From Virgibacillus aidingensis (GTDB lineage: Bacteria; Bacillota; Bacilli; Bacillales; Amphibacillaceae): a stretch of DNA of 64,000 nt. Positions 8,838 through 18,104 of this stretch are shown one piece after another; position 1 is the first letter of the stretch; the number at the start of each line of letters is the position of its first letter. The notes below the pieces were generated by a model, which made no database searches, was not told the DNA's origin, and saw nothing but the letters and a program-made list of their open reading frames with translations. The stretch is from positions 1 through 64,000 of the forward strand of contig NZ_WIXN01000014.1 in assembly GCF_010994035.1 (NCBI RefSeq). Reading direction: 5' to 3'. A program made the translations under genes and the position numbers.

Positions 8838-10151
8838 TTATAATATAACTGCAGCTGCCCAGCCAAATATGAATAATGGGATATTAAAATGTATAAACGT
8901 CGGAACTACCGTATCCCAAATGTGATGGTGTTTTCCGTCTGCGTTTAAACCTGCCGTCGGTCCAAGTGTACTGTCCGATGCAGGTGATCCGGCATCCCCA
9001 AGCGCTCCTGCTGTACCAATGAGCGCAGCGGTAGCCATAGGTGAAAACCCTGCCGCAACGCATATTGGCACATATAAAGCTGCCAATATTGGAATAGTAC
9101 CGAACGAGGAACCAATCCCCATTGTAACAATAAGGCCAACAAGCAACAAAATAAAGGCAATAAGCACTTGATTATCACCAAGAAAACCGGAAGACGATTC
9201 CACCAATGAATTTACAGCACCTGTTTCCGTTAAAATGTTGCCAAAACCGGATGCAACAAACATAACAAACGCAATCATCCCCATCATGGCGATTCCCTCT
9301 GACATTACTTTTTCCCCTGCTTTAAACGGCACTGCCACTAATACGAACATAAGAATTAATCCAGTTAAAGCACCGGCAATCAGGTTATCTGTAACAATTT
9401 GCACAACCAGTGCTGCAACTATGGCAATCAGCGTGAAAAAGTGTTTGATGCTAAATGCTGTTTCGCCAACTTGTTCATCCGTTTTAATGACTGATTCCGT
9501 TCCGCCGGCTCCTGCTGCTGCATCCCTGTCTTTTCTGTATGTGATAAATACCGCGACAAGTAAACCAACTAACATTCCCAGCCCCGGAATCAACATGGAT
9601 AAAGCTGTTTCCCCTACCGTAATGGGAACCCCGTTATCCTCCATTCCCTCCACAATGATTCCGTGAAAAATCAATCCAAATCCTGCGGGAATCATTACAT
9701 AAGGTGCTTTCAGTCCAAAAGTCAATGCTGTAGCAACAGCCCGGCGATCGACACGCATTTGGTCAAAAACCTTTAATAGCGGCGGTATTAATATTGGTAT
9801 GAATGCAATATGCACCGGTACAAGGTTCTGTGATAACGAAGCAACCCCAGCAATAACCAGTACCATCATCGTCTTTTTACCTGTCAGTATACGAATTAAA
9901 TATCGTACAAGAATGCCTGTAATCCCCGTATAGCTAATAGCTACAGCAAAAGCTCCGAGCAGGATATAGCTCAAGGCCGTGTTAGCTCCCCCGCTCATGC
10001 CTTCCACAAGCATTTCAATAGATTCAATAATAGAAAGTCCTGACATTACACCTGCAGTTAATGCAGCAATTATAATAGCTATAACAACATTGACACGCAA
10101 TAAGCTGAGTATCGTCATTACCAAAACAGATATGGCCACAACCCATTCCAT
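8838..10151 (-). CDS. NhaC/YuiF-type Na+/H+ antiporter-family transporter
   Basis: A 437-residue polytopic protein with about twelve hydrophobic segments, similar in length and character to B. subtilis YuiF. Diagnostic stretches include SLSQNLVPVHIAFIPILIPP, TFGLKAPYVMIPAGFG and the C-terminal GDAGSPASDSTLGPTAG, which resembles the conserved ion-binding motif of this superfamily. Members exchange Na+ for H+ or carry amino acids and organic acids; the substrate is not clear here. A GGGGGAAGGGAA site precedes the ATG. It appears monocistronic. Confidence 0.8.
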   Translation of the reverse strand: MEWVVAISVLVMTILSLLRVNVVIAIIIAALTAGVMSGLSIIESIEMLVEGMSGGANTALSYILLGAFAVAISYTGITGILVRYLIRILTGKKTMMVLVIAGVASLSQNLVPVHIAFIPILIPPLLKVFDQMRVDRRAVATALTFGLKAPYVMIPAGFGLIFHGIIVEGMEDNGVPITVGETALSMLIPGLGMLVGLLVAVFITYRKDRDAAAGAGGTESVIKTDEQVGETAFSIKHFFTLIAIVAALVVQIVTDNLIAGALTGLILMFVLVAVPFKAGEKVMSEGIAMMGMIAFVMFVASGFGNILTETGAVNSLVESSSGFLGDNQVLIAFILLLVGLIVTMGIGSSFGTIPILAALYVPICVAAGFSPMATAALIGTAGALGDAGSPASDSTLGPTAGLNADGKHHHIWDTVVPTFIHFNIPLFIFGWAAAVIL

Positions 10152-10261
10152 TTCCCTTCCCCCTCATATTCCCTTATTTCTATTTTTATTTTATCTCTTT
10201 ATCATGATAAAGTATTAAAGCGAAAAGTTCAACCCCCTTTTTCCTTATTTTTATGCATTAG

Positions 10262-10291
10262 AAAAATCCTGTATACATCTACAGGATTTTT
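10262..10291. terminator. Perfect 12-bp stem terminator
   Basis: AAAAATCCTGTA at 10262-10273 pairs perfectly with TACAGGATTTTT at 10280-10291 around a six-base loop. It lies about 120 bases beyond the 3' end of the yfkD-like gene (minus strand) and upstream of the transporter gene, so it probably ends the yfkD transcript. Confidence 0.75.
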
Positions 10292-10409
10292 CAAGGATTT
10301 GAAAATCAGGGGAACGGAATGCAGTATATATTGGGTAATGAGCATTTGGCGCAAGCCCGATTTTATGCTATGGGATGGGAACTGCTGTACCTGCAGTCCC
10401 GGGAACGAA

Positions 10410-11222
10410 TCATTTAATATTATAGGAGAAGGCTACATGGTCCTGAATCGGTATCCAGGCACCTACCCCCTGTTTGGTCACATTTTTTATTTCAATCGAT
10501 TTCTTGGAACCTTTGAGCTTGATATACACTTCACCAAAAGTAACTTCGCCTTTTTCACTAACTGCCGGAGCAAAAGCTTCCAATGTCCCATATTTTTCAG
10601 CAGGCACCTGATAGGAATGACTCTTTTTTGTATTGCGGCCAATAACGGTGTTAAATGAAAGCGGCAGGTCTACCATGCTTTCCGCATGAAGCAGCATCAT
10701 TTTTTTGACTTCATCCGGTCTTGAAATTTTATTGGTCAGTGACCCTTGAATCTCTTGTTGTTCCTGCTGGGTATAATTTAATTCCTGATTCGCATTGCCC
10801 CCAATATTATTAATTTCGTTTTTATTAATCGACTGATATTCCCAGTTAATCCTCGTATCCTTCGAGGTGTAGTTTAAAGGCCATCTCCCGATGAAAACTT
10901 CACCACGGTAACCAATCGCAATGGGGGAAGGATTAAGCGTTGTTTCATTCAGGGTTTTTATTAAATCAGGATTTTCTACCGGTATATCCGTGTTCTCTAT
11001 CAGCTCGCTCGTTAATTCACTCGGCTCTATTACCTCTTGATCTTCTGCGGTATTGTTATGGGTGTTTTCTTTTTCAATGCTTAACACATGACTGGGGATT
11101 TCAAAATCCTTATTCTCTTCTTTATCCTCCGCCTTGTCTTCCTCACCAGAAGCAATGAGCGGCAACATCAGCGTAAACATCATAAAGAATAGGAGGGTTT
11201 TAAAATAACGGCTTGCTTTCAT
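10410..11222 (-). CDS. yfkD: YfkD-family exported protein
   Basis: A 270-residue protein matching the YfkD family in length and in long recognisable stretches: EIPSHVLSIEKENTHNN, PSPIAIGYRGEVFIGRWPLN, ISRPDEVKKMMLLHAESM and KQGVGAWIPIQDHVAFSYNI. The N-terminus is a signal sequence (about 1-26) followed by a very acidic linker. The function is unknown; in B. subtilis the gene lies in the yfk cluster. An OsmC gene lies 70 bases upstream on the same strand, and a yfkF-like transporter is divergent beyond it, partly preserving the B. subtilis neighbourhood. Confidence 0.85.
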   Translation of the reverse strand: MKASRYFKTLLFFMMFTLMLPLIASGEEDKAEDKEENKDFEIPSHVLSIEKENTHNNTAEDQEVIEPSELTSELIENTDIPVENPDLIKTLNETTLNPSPIAIGYRGEVFIGRWPLNYTSKDTRINWEYQSINKNEINNIGGNANQELNYTQQEQQEIQGSLTNKISRPDEVKKMMLLHAESMVDLPLSFNTVIGRNTKKSHSYQVPAEKYGTLEAFAPAVSEKGEVTFGEVYIKLKGSKKSIEIKNVTKQGVGAWIPIQDHVAFSYNIK

Positions 11223-11293
11223 TTGTCCATATCCCTTCTTTTTCCCATAGTTTTTTCAGACAAATGATTTTTATACGTACAGCCGTCTCTAAA

Positions 11294-11686
11294 TTACATC
11301 GTTAATGGAACTATTTCTATACTCTCCTCGATTTCAATGCTGTTCTCCACAGAACGGATCATGGAGCAATTTTTCCTGCTGATCGCCAAATTCTTATATA
11401 ATTTATCCGGATCCAATTGCTTTCCTTTAATCACATAATTCATATGAATTTTTTCTATGCGGTTTGCTTCTTCCGGATTTCTGTGAACTGTAGCCTCCAC
11501 CTGCATATCATGTATTTCTGTCCGCTGTTTTTTCATTATTTTCAGGAAAACGGAGCTGCTGCAGCCAACTATCGAGGCAACCATCAATTGATAAGGTCTA
11601 TATCCAAATTCTTCATTTCCGGAAACATCTAATTGCCCGTAATCCAATTCAGTGCGCATGCCATTTTCTTTTAATGTAAATTTCAT
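11294..11686 (-). CDS. OsmC-family peroxiredoxin-like protein
   Basis: OsmC proteins reduce organic hydroperoxides with a pair of cysteines. The first cysteine is visible in YQLMVASIVGCSSSVFLKIM and the second in SRKNCSMIRSVENSIEI. I start at ATG 11686 (MKFTLKENG) because GGAGGT lies just upstream on the minus strand; the frame is open further but without a ribosome site. The length of 130 residues is typical. It is a cytoplasmic stress protein, possibly co-transcribed with yfkD. Confidence 0.85.
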   Translation of the reverse strand: MKFTLKENGMRTELDYGQLDVSGNEEFGYRPYQLMVASIVGCSSSVFLKIMKKQRTEIHDMQVEATVHRNPEEANRIEKIHMNYVIKGKQLDPDKLYKNLAISRKNCSMIRSVENSIEIEESIEIVPLTM

Positions 11687-12118
11687 ACCAGTACCTCCAT
11701 TTAAGTTTTCTGTACATATACTATTTCCTTTTATGACCATAGGATAACTTATTTCTCTTGCCTTTGCCCATGAAAAGACTTGGCTCTGGCTTCAAGGTAT
11801 CATCCCCGCCAAGAATCCCCGGAAGGAAAATTTCCTCAGAATCTGTTACATTAATAAGGGATAAAAATCTCATTAACAATAATTATTTTACTGTACGAAG
11901 CAATTGCGCCATAATCATGAACTTCACGAGTAAACATATATATTTTCATTTACAAGTCCGGATATTTAACTAAAATAAGCAATCATGAAATTAATCCAAA
12001 CTTAACACTTAAAAATTTTAGTTTTCCCGGCTGAAATTTTTTTAACGTGCAAGGAAATAAAAATTTAACTTAAAATCCTTTAAGTCTAAATCATATTTTT
12101 AAGGAAGGAGCGGCAGCC

Positions 12119-13276
12119 GTGGTATCCATTCAAACGAGATTCTGGATTTTAATCGCATTGGTGGGCATTTCCGGTTTTTCACAAGGGATGCTCTTGCCGC
12201 TTTTGGCCATCATACTCGAACAAAGCGGTGTTTCTTCCTCTGTGAATGGCCTTCATGCAACTGGTTTGTATATTGGGATCATCCTGGCTTCCCCATTCAT
12301 GGAAAAACCTTTGCGGAAATTCGGCTTCAAACCGATTATTATTATTGGAGGCATGCTCGTATTTATCTCTCTGGCTTTGTTTCCGTTTTGGCACGCACTA
12401 TGGTTCTGGTTTATATTACGTATGCTGATCGGCATCGGTGATCAAATGCTCCATTTTGGCACCCAAACCTGGATTACCTCCACCGTTTCAGCGCATTCCC
12501 GCGGAAAAAGCATTGCCTATTACGGGTTGTCTTTCGGTCTTGGATTTGCTTTAGGTCCATTAATGACAAGGCTTTTATCCATTAACGAAGCTTTGCCATT
12601 TTTCATTTCAGCATTGCTTAGCATGCTTGTCTGGTCTGCTATGCTTTTTGTAAAAAATATGATTCCGGAAAAGGAATTTGAGACGGGAAAACAAACCAGT
12701 TCCTTCAAAAGATTTTTGGAAACAGCAAAGATAGCCTGGGTTGCACTGCTCCCCGGTTTTGGCTATGGATTTTTAGAGGCATCATTACATAGTATTTTCC
12801 CCATTTACGGTTTGCGTTTGGGACACTCTGTAGATACGCTGGCCCTGATCATCCCGTTTTTTGCTTTAGGCAGTCTTGTTACCCAAATTCCTTTGGGGAT
12901 TATAAGTGACAGATATGGACGGAAGCGCGTTCTGTTAACCATTATATCCGCAGGTGCAGTCTGCTTTTTCCTGACTGCTCTATTTGAAGGTTCCGTGCTT
13001 GCCCTGTTTATTTTATTCGCCCTGTCCGGCATGCTTGTCGGTTCGTTATTCTCTCTGGGGATTGCATATATGACTGATTTACTGCCCCAAAATCTTTTGC
13101 CGGCGGGAAATCTGATGGTTGGCATTACTTTTAGCATCGGGAGCATCAGCGGTCCTTTTATTGGAGGTATTTATGTAGATATCTTCCCCGGGTTGTCCTT
13201 TTTCTATTTATTAAGCGGCATACTGGTAATTGTCGCTGGCGCCCTTTATTTTAAAAAGGAACCTGCAGCGGTGTAA
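12119..13276 (+). CDS. yfkF: MFS transporter, YfkF-like
   Basis: A 385-residue major facilitator protein with about twelve membrane segments. It shows the inter-helix motifs of drug-efflux members (GDQMLHFGTQTW; GIISDRYGRKRVLL in the second half). The start is GTG 12119 with AAGGAAGGAG eight bases upstream. Similarity in size and position beside yfkD suggests YfkF of B. subtilis, an efflux-like protein of unknown substrate. It is divergent from the OsmC and yfkD genes and ends in a strong inverted repeat. Confidence 0.75.
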   Translation: MVSIQTRFWILIALVGISGFSQGMLLPLLAIILEQSGVSSSVNGLHATGLYIGIILASPFMEKPLRKFGFKPIIIIGGMLVFISLALFPFWHALWFWFILRMLIGIGDQMLHFGTQTWITSTVSAHSRGKSIAYYGLSFGLGFALGPLMTRLLSINEALPFFISALLSMLVWSAMLFVKNMIPEKEFETGKQTSSFKRFLETAKIAWVALLPGFGYGFLEASLHSIFPIYGLRLGHSVDTLALIIPFFALGSLVTQIPLGIISDRYGRKRVLLTIISAGAVCFFLTALFEGSVLALFILFALSGMLVGSLFSLGIAYMTDLLPQNLLPAGNLMVGITFSIGSISGPFIGGIYVDIFPGLSFFYLLSGILVIVAGALYFKKEPAAV

Positions 13277-13310
13277 AACAGGAGGGGGCAGAGCAGTATC
13301 AGCCTGGGGG

Positions 13311-13366
13311 AGCAATAAATTAGCAGAAGCGGTTTCATATCCAATACCTTCTGCTAATTCATTGCT
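13311..13366. terminator. Long inverted repeat after yfkF
   Basis: The 19-base arm at 13311-13329 pairs with 13348-13366 with one mismatch around an 18-base loop. It lies between the convergent yfkF and amino-acid permease genes, about 35 and 230 bases from them. The rest of 13277-13598 shows no gene. No long T run follows, so it may be a structural repeat as well as a terminator. Confidence 0.55.
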
Positions 13367-13598
13367 TCACTAAATCTTTTGTATACCCTTGATTCACGGA
13401 TTGATTCATAAATTATATCAGCTATTTAATTTAAAAGTCTTTTAAGGAGACGGCGTATGACTGTGGAAGGGTTACTGCTCATGTACTTATAAGCTTATTT
13501 AACTCCCTCGAAATTTGATGAAATCCTTTATTTTATGACCTATAAACTAAGTCTAAACAATAACAGTGCATTCGCGCCGCATCATTTTTCATTACATT

Positions 13599-14288
13599 TT
13601 AATTTTCCACATACTTACTATATCGAATTTCCAGCCTGTCCTGGATAAAAGAGATGATTACACAAATTGGCCAGTAGATGAGCGCCACTAATACGTACAT
13701 TGTCATGGCATCAAACTCACGGCCTGCAACAATTTGGGTTTTTTGAAACAGTTCCGGCACAGTAATTACCGCAGCTAAAGACGTTGCTTTCACGATATCC
13801 ATAAATACATTTGTCAGCGGAGGAATGGCAATTCGCGTAGCCTGCGGCAAAATGATTTTCCTTAACGTCTTTGCATAGCCGAGATTGAGTGCTTTTGCCG
13901 ATTCCCACTGACCTTTATCAATACTGTTTAACGCAGAGCGGTCGATCTCTGCGATATATGCTGCACTGTTCAATCCAAATCCAAGTGTAGCTGCAGCCAA
14001 AGCAGAAAATTCAATCCCGACAACAGGCAGGCCAAAATATAAAATGAATAAAAACACCAGCATAGGTGTACCGCGCATAAAGGAAATATATATCCGTGCA
14101 GGCCACCTCAAAATAATTCTCGTTGAGCCCCTGGCAAGTGCAAGCATTAAACCTAATACAAGTCCAATCACCATACCTGCCAGGGAAATCGTTAAGGTCA
14201 TAGGCAGCCCGCCAAGCACAAAGGGCAGGTTTTCCCATGCCAGCTTTACATCAAACAGCCCCCCAAAATCAAACCCCTGAAAATTCAT
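13599..14288 (-). CDS. Polar amino acid ABC transporter permease
   Basis: A 229-residue inner-membrane permease of the His/Glu/Gln/Arg/cystine uptake class with about five membrane segments. The EAA loop that docks the ATPase is clear (ESAKALNLGYAKTLRKIILP), as are the N-terminal family motifs (GLPMTLTISLAG, FMRGTPMLVFLFILYFGLP). It resembles TcyB/YxeN permeases. It lies 200 bases downstream of the binding-protein gene on the same strand. No ATPase gene is adjacent. Confidence 0.85.
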   Translation of the reverse strand: MNFQGFDFGGLFDVKLAWENLPFVLGGLPMTLTISLAGMVIGLVLGLMLALARGSTRIILRWPARIYISFMRGTPMLVFLFILYFGLPVVGIEFSALAAATLGFGLNSAAYIAEIDRSALNSIDKGQWESAKALNLGYAKTLRKIILPQATRIAIPPLTNVFMDIVKATSLAAVITVPELFQKTQIVAGREFDAMTMYVLVALIYWPICVIISFIQDRLEIRYSKYVEN

Positions 14289-14489
14289 TGTCCTTCCCCT
14301 TTAATCCAAAATTGACTACATCTATCCATCAAACAGCTTTGTTGCCTTTACTATTAAAGGCTTTCCTCCTAAAACTCAAAACGATGCTCCTGTAAAGACC
14401 AAAGTGAATCAATCTAGATAATATGGTACCAGTCCGTAATAAACTAACTTTCTTACACTACTATACTGCCTTGTAACCAACAGTTCTGT

Positions 14490-15368
14490 CTACAGGTCAA
14501 GGCCTTCAATTTCAATAAAATCTCCTTCAAGCTCCCGGGAAGCATCTTCTTCATAGAATGTTTCCGCGAGCTCGGTCAGCGTGCCGTCCTCCCGCATTTC
14601 TGCCAATGCACTATTTACTTGTTTAGTTAATTCGTCCGCGCCTTTGGCCATGATCGCAGCCTGTTCATTCGGATGGAACTTAAGATCAGGGTGCAGGTGA
14701 ATATCAAAATCCGGAAAACCTGCCACACCGAATTTGGATAAGTAGTAATCATTTACGACAACATCTGTTCTGCCATTATTTACATCACGCAAGTATGCTT
14801 CATTTGGTGCATTTCCATAAGTAATTACCTCGGCACCATAATGTTCTGCAATTTGACTGTAGATAGTCGTTGCTCCCCCGCCTGCTTTTTTCCCTTCCAG
14901 ATCTTCCAGCGACTCAATGCCTGAATTATCCTCTTCCCTGACTACCATAGTGGAATAGGAGTATTTATACGGGTCACTGAAATTAAATTCTTCCTGACGC
15001 TTGTCGGTAACTTCTATATCATTTGCTGCTATATCAATTCTTCCGCTGTTAATGGCCGGCAGCATACTGTCAATTCCCATAATCTCAAAAGAAATATCAA
15101 GATCAAGCCGTTTTGCTACCTCCCGCATCACTTCCACATCATAACCCGTTAACTGGTCCTCACTCTCTTCCTCTCCATCATAAAAAGAGGCGGCCAGCAA
15201 TGTGCCGGAAGTCCCGACCACAATTTCTCCGACTTCCTGGATCTCCTCCCATTTTTCGTCTGTTACATCCCCTTCGTCACTGCTGTTATCATTCTCCTCT
15301 TCACTTCCGCACGCTGATAAAGCCAGCGTTAATACTGTTACAAAAAGAAATAATTTCATCTGTTTCAA
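14490..15368 (-). CDS. Amino acid ABC transporter substrate-binding lipoprotein
   Basis: An extracellular solute-binding protein of family 3 anchored as a lipoprotein (lipobox ALSACG near residue 20). Ligand-fold motifs include LTGYDVEVMREVAKRL, INSGRIDIAANDIEVTDKR and LEDLEGKKAGGGATTIYSQ, which resemble cystine or polar amino-acid binders such as YxeM. TTG 15368 is favoured as the start because AGGGG lies eight bases upstream; GTG 15377 overlaps that site. With the permease downstream it forms an uptake system that needs an ATPase encoded elsewhere. The substrate is not certain. Confidence 0.8.
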   Translation of the reverse strand: MKQMKLFLFVTVLTLALSACGSEEENDNSSDEGDVTDEKWEEIQEVGEIVVGTSGTLLAASFYDGEEESEDQLTGYDVEVMREVAKRLDLDISFEIMGIDSMLPAINSGRIDIAANDIEVTDKRQEEFNFSDPYKYSYSTMVVREEDNSGIESLEDLEGKKAGGGATTIYSQIAEHYGAEVITYGNAPNEAYLRDVNNGRTDVVVNDYYLSKFGVAGFPDFDIHLHPDLKFHPNEQAAIMAKGADELTKQVNSALAEMREDGTLTELAETFYEEDASRELEGDFIEIEGLDL

Positions 15369-15675
15369 CCTAATCACCCCTATTGTTATATTAAATTCAC
15401 AGTGTAAATTGTAACAACTTTATGACTTAAATACAAAAGTTTTACAAACTTTTTTTTATGTTCCGTTTCTCCTTTTGATTATATTTCGATGTGTGCTGAA
15501 ATATTTTTTAAAAAATGTTTTCTGGGTGGAAGGTACAGATATAGCTTTGGCCACAGCTGTAATTGTCTTAATATATGACTTTTCCAAAATCACGAACACC
15601 ACTGGTTTACTCCGGCCGTATGCACAGTATTGTCAAGCAAACTGTTTCCCAACCAGCTGAGAAGTTCCAAACAAC

Positions 15676-15718
15676 AAAAAACACACCTCTTGTTTTTAAC
15701 ATATAGAGGTGTGTTTTT
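15676..15718 (-). terminator. Terminator of yjzC
   Basis: Fourteen-base complementary arms at about 15677-15690 and 15705-15718 flank a 14-base loop. The minus strand continues into a run of T. It starts about 50 bases past the yjzC stop. The sequence between it and the binding-protein gene start (15369-15675) holds no recognisable gene. Confidence 0.8.
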
Positions 15719-15769
15719 CCATTTTATCAATTGATCAAAGATATATTTTGTGGCGTATTGCAAGCCGGA

Positions 15770-15952
15770 CTATGACGATTTCACCCAATAAGCTGCTTCG
15801 TTTTCAGATGGAGAAGGCGGAAACTGATCCCCTTCGTTTAAATTGATTTCCGTGTTGTCCTGGGCGTTATTACCGTTTTGCAGCTTGTCCACTTTATATT
15901 TGCCGCTTTCCGGTGCCTTTTCACCTGTCTTAAATTGTTGATTGTTAGCCAT
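15770..15952 (-). CDS. yjzC: YjzC-family small protein
   Basis: Sixty residues, hydrophilic, beginning MANNQQFKTGEKAPESGKY and ending in an acidic, proline-containing tail (GDQFPPSPSENEAAYWV). This matches the short YjzC family of Bacillaceae, whose function is unknown. AAGGAGGC lies at normal spacing from the ATG, and the gene has its own terminator, which supports it being real. Confidence 0.8.
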   Translation of the reverse strand: MANNQQFKTGEKAPESGKYKVDKLQNGNNAQDNTEINLNEGDQFPPSPSENEAAYWVKSS

Positions 15953-16192
15953 CTTATCCAGCCTCCTTAAAATTTATTTCACATATACAATTCCACGGAG
16001 GCATAAATTTAAACTCGTTAAGCAATTACAATCAGGTTAAAAGGAGATTACCCAGGAGCAATCAGGAACATTTTCTCCTCTAAACAATCTCATGGATGCT
16101 TCATTTATCAATCAAGACATCATTCCAAAGCTATCCAGCTGTTTATCCTGCTTTATAAACCAATCTGTCTGCATGTGGCAGAATTAATGATA

Positions 16193-17008
16193 TCAGGCAG
16201 ATTTTTCCCTTATGAACGCGTTAATCAACCCGCCCAGCATAATGATAATAGCAGAAATATAAAACCATAGCATGAGTACAATTACTGTACCAAGACTCCC
16301 GTATGTAGCTGAGTAGTTCCCCAGGGTATTAACATAAAATGAGAAGGCCAGTGAGGTAAGCTGCCAAAAGACCGTTGCAAAAACAGCTCCCCATATCGCA
16401 TTTTTAAAATAAATCCGTTTATTCGGAGCGAGGACATATAAAGCCAGGAAAACGACAAAAAATACAACCGATGAAGTTATATACCTGACAGATTCCCAAA
16501 CTGTAATAAATCCTTCCGATAAACCAAAGAAAGAAAAAAGGTAGACACCAATCATCCTGCCAAACACAGGCAGAAGCAAAGCAGTAATAATAACGATAAT
16601 CATTCCGATAGTAAGCACAACAGCAATTAATCTGGACACAATAAACGAACGATTCTCCTCCACCTCATATGCTCTGTTAAAACCCCGCATAAGGGCATTT
16701 ACCCCATTGGATGCCGACCATAAGGTAACGATAATTCCAATTGATAACAAACCGCCGCTTTGCTGATGCATAAGCTGTTGGACATTTGACTCGATTAAAT
16801 CGCTGATCTGATCAGGGGCGTACCTGTTAATAAATTCTACCACCGCTATATCATCAAATGGCAAAAAACCAACAAGTGTCACCAGCACCAATAAAAACGG
16901 AAAAAGAGACAGCAGAAAAAAATACGCCAATTGTGCCGCTAACCCAAAAACATCCACTTTTTCTATTCTCTCATATAGCTGCAATCCGATGTTTACTATT
17001 CTTTTCAA
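16193..17008 (-). CDS. yfkH: YihY/BrkB (UPF0761) family membrane protein, YfkH-like
   Basis: A 271-residue polytopic protein with about six hydrophobic segments. Family motifs are LAYFFLLSLFPFLLVLVTLV, LWSASNGVNALMRGFNRAYE and LGTVIVLMLWFYISAIIIMLGG. The family was once called ribonuclease BN, but that activity belongs to another protein and the role is unknown. The start is TTG 17008 with GGGAGTGG upstream. It is the last of three minus-strand genes in the order yfkJ-yfkI-yfkH, as in B. subtilis. Confidence 0.85.
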   Translation of the reverse strand: MKRIVNIGLQLYERIEKVDVFGLAAQLAYFFLLSLFPFLLVLVTLVGFLPFDDIAVVEFINRYAPDQISDLIESNVQQLMHQQSGGLLSIGIIVTLWSASNGVNALMRGFNRAYEVEENRSFIVSRLIAVVLTIGMIIVIITALLLPVFGRMIGVYLFSFFGLSEGFITVWESVRYITSSVVFFVVFLALYVLAPNKRIYFKNAIWGAVFATVFWQLTSLAFSFYVNTLGNYSATYGSLGTVIVLMLWFYISAIIIMLGGLINAFIREKSA

Positions 17009-17099
17009 TCAATCCACTCCCCAGGAACAAATACGCTGCATATTTTAAAAAACTAATATGCAGCAAAAACACAAGGAGTATATTCCCTACGCGGTTTGT

Positions 17100-17396
17100 C
17101 TATTCTATTCGGTCAGCCTCATTTTTATTAGTTATTTTGTCCAAAGAGTTTTCCACCTGCTCCAGTGCGTTGATGGCATTTTCCGCTCCGTTGGCAAAGT
17201 TTTTATTAAATGTATCAAATGCAACGCGAACATTATGAACGGCCTCTGATGGGTTTTTCAGTAAATAGCTGGAACTTCTTTTTACAGTACCTAATTTACT
17301 TTTTGTATATGTTCTTGTTTCTTTATCAAATAAAGCCACTAAACCCCCAAGTGCAGCTCCGGTCACTACACTCACTATCAATTTCCTTTTACCCAT
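17100..17396 (-). CDS. yfkI: YfkI-like / YtxH-like small membrane-associated protein
   Basis: About 98 residues. The N-terminus is a glycine-rich hydrophobic helix (LIVSVVTGAALGGLVALFD), followed by a charged helical region, the layout of YtxH-type proteins. ATG 17396 (MGKRKLIVS) is chosen because AAAGGAGAGAG precedes it; the frame extends further without a ribosome site. It lies between the phosphatase gene and yfkH in the conserved yfkJ-I-H order. The function is unknown. Confidence 0.75.
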   Translation of the reverse strand: MGKRKLIVSVVTGAALGGLVALFDKETRTYTKSKLGTVKRSSSYLLKNPSEAVHNVRVAFDTFNKNFANGAENAINALEQVENSLDKITNKNEADRIE

Positions 17397-17410
17397 TGTT
17401 ACTCTCTCCT

Positions 17411-17884
17411 TTATGAAATAGTGTGCTTTTTCAATATAAAATCCAGCAATTTGCTGCACCCTTCAGACACAAGTTCATACGTATAATCAAAATTGCCTGT
17501 ATAGTATGGATCGGGTACATTTTCATCACCGGGATCATCAACAAAATCCATTAATTTCGCAATATAAACATCTTCTGTTTCTTTATTTATCCTGCTTAAA
17601 TCCGTTATATTCTGGTCATCCATTGCAATAATATAGTCAAACTTCGACCAATCTCCATAACTTACCTGTCTAGCCAGCATGCCCTCATAAGAAATATGAT
17701 TTCTGTCCAGCAGCTCTCTAGTACCTTTATGCGGCTCTTTTCCAACATGGTAGTCACCTGTACCTGCCGAGTCAACGGATATTTTTCCGGTAAGCCCCTT
17801 CTGTTCAAGCTTATCCCGGAAGACTGCTTCCGCCATCGGCGAGCGGCAAATATTTCCAAGACAAACAAACAAAACACTTATCAT
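17411..17884 (-). CDS. yfkJ: Low-molecular-weight protein tyrosine phosphatase YfkJ
   Basis: A cytoplasmic LMW tyrosine phosphatase of 157 residues. The P-loop with nucleophilic Cys and Arg is at the N-terminus (VLFVCLGNICRSPMAEAVF), and the catalytic Asp is in the late motif DPYYTGNFDYTYELV. ATG 17884 is taken as the start because it places the P-loop at the usual distance; an upstream TTG at 17899 is possible. B. subtilis YfkJ is linked to stress resistance. It is the first gene of the yfkJ-yfkI-yfkH operon. Confidence 0.9.
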   Translation of the reverse strand: MISVLFVCLGNICRSPMAEAVFRDKLEQKGLTGKISVDSAGTGDYHVGKEPHKGTRELLDRNHISYEGMLARQVSYGDWSKFDYIIAMDDQNITDLSRINKETEDVYIAKLMDFVDDPGDENVPDPYYTGNFDYTYELVSEGCSKLLDFILKKHTIS

Positions 17885-18034
17885 TTTATTCACCCGCAAT
17901 CCATTTTACCATTATTATACGCATGATTCTGCAAAAATCGCAAAGGTTTACCTGTAAGCGCGAATAGTTAGGTAAAAAACTGTGAAGCATGAATATACCC
18001 TTTCTTAATAATACTAATAAAATTCAAATAAGGG

Positions 18035-18063
18035 TTGACAAAGCCTTGAATTTTTGGAATATT
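18035..18063 (+). promoter_or_regulatory. Sigma-A-type promoter for the alanine/glycine symporter gene
   Basis: TTGACA at 18035-18040 and AATATT at 18058-18063 with a 17-base spacer, 42 bases before the ATG at 18105. The -35 box is perfect; the -10 box is weaker. Confidence 0.5.
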
Positions 18064-18104
18064 TAATACTAGTTACAAATAATTAATACAAAGGGGGAAG
18101 AAGT

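Noticed and set aside
15475-15660. 61-codon plus-strand frame upstream of the amino-acid binding protein
   Set aside because: No ribosome site and no family features; it lies in an intergenic stretch between minus-strand genes.
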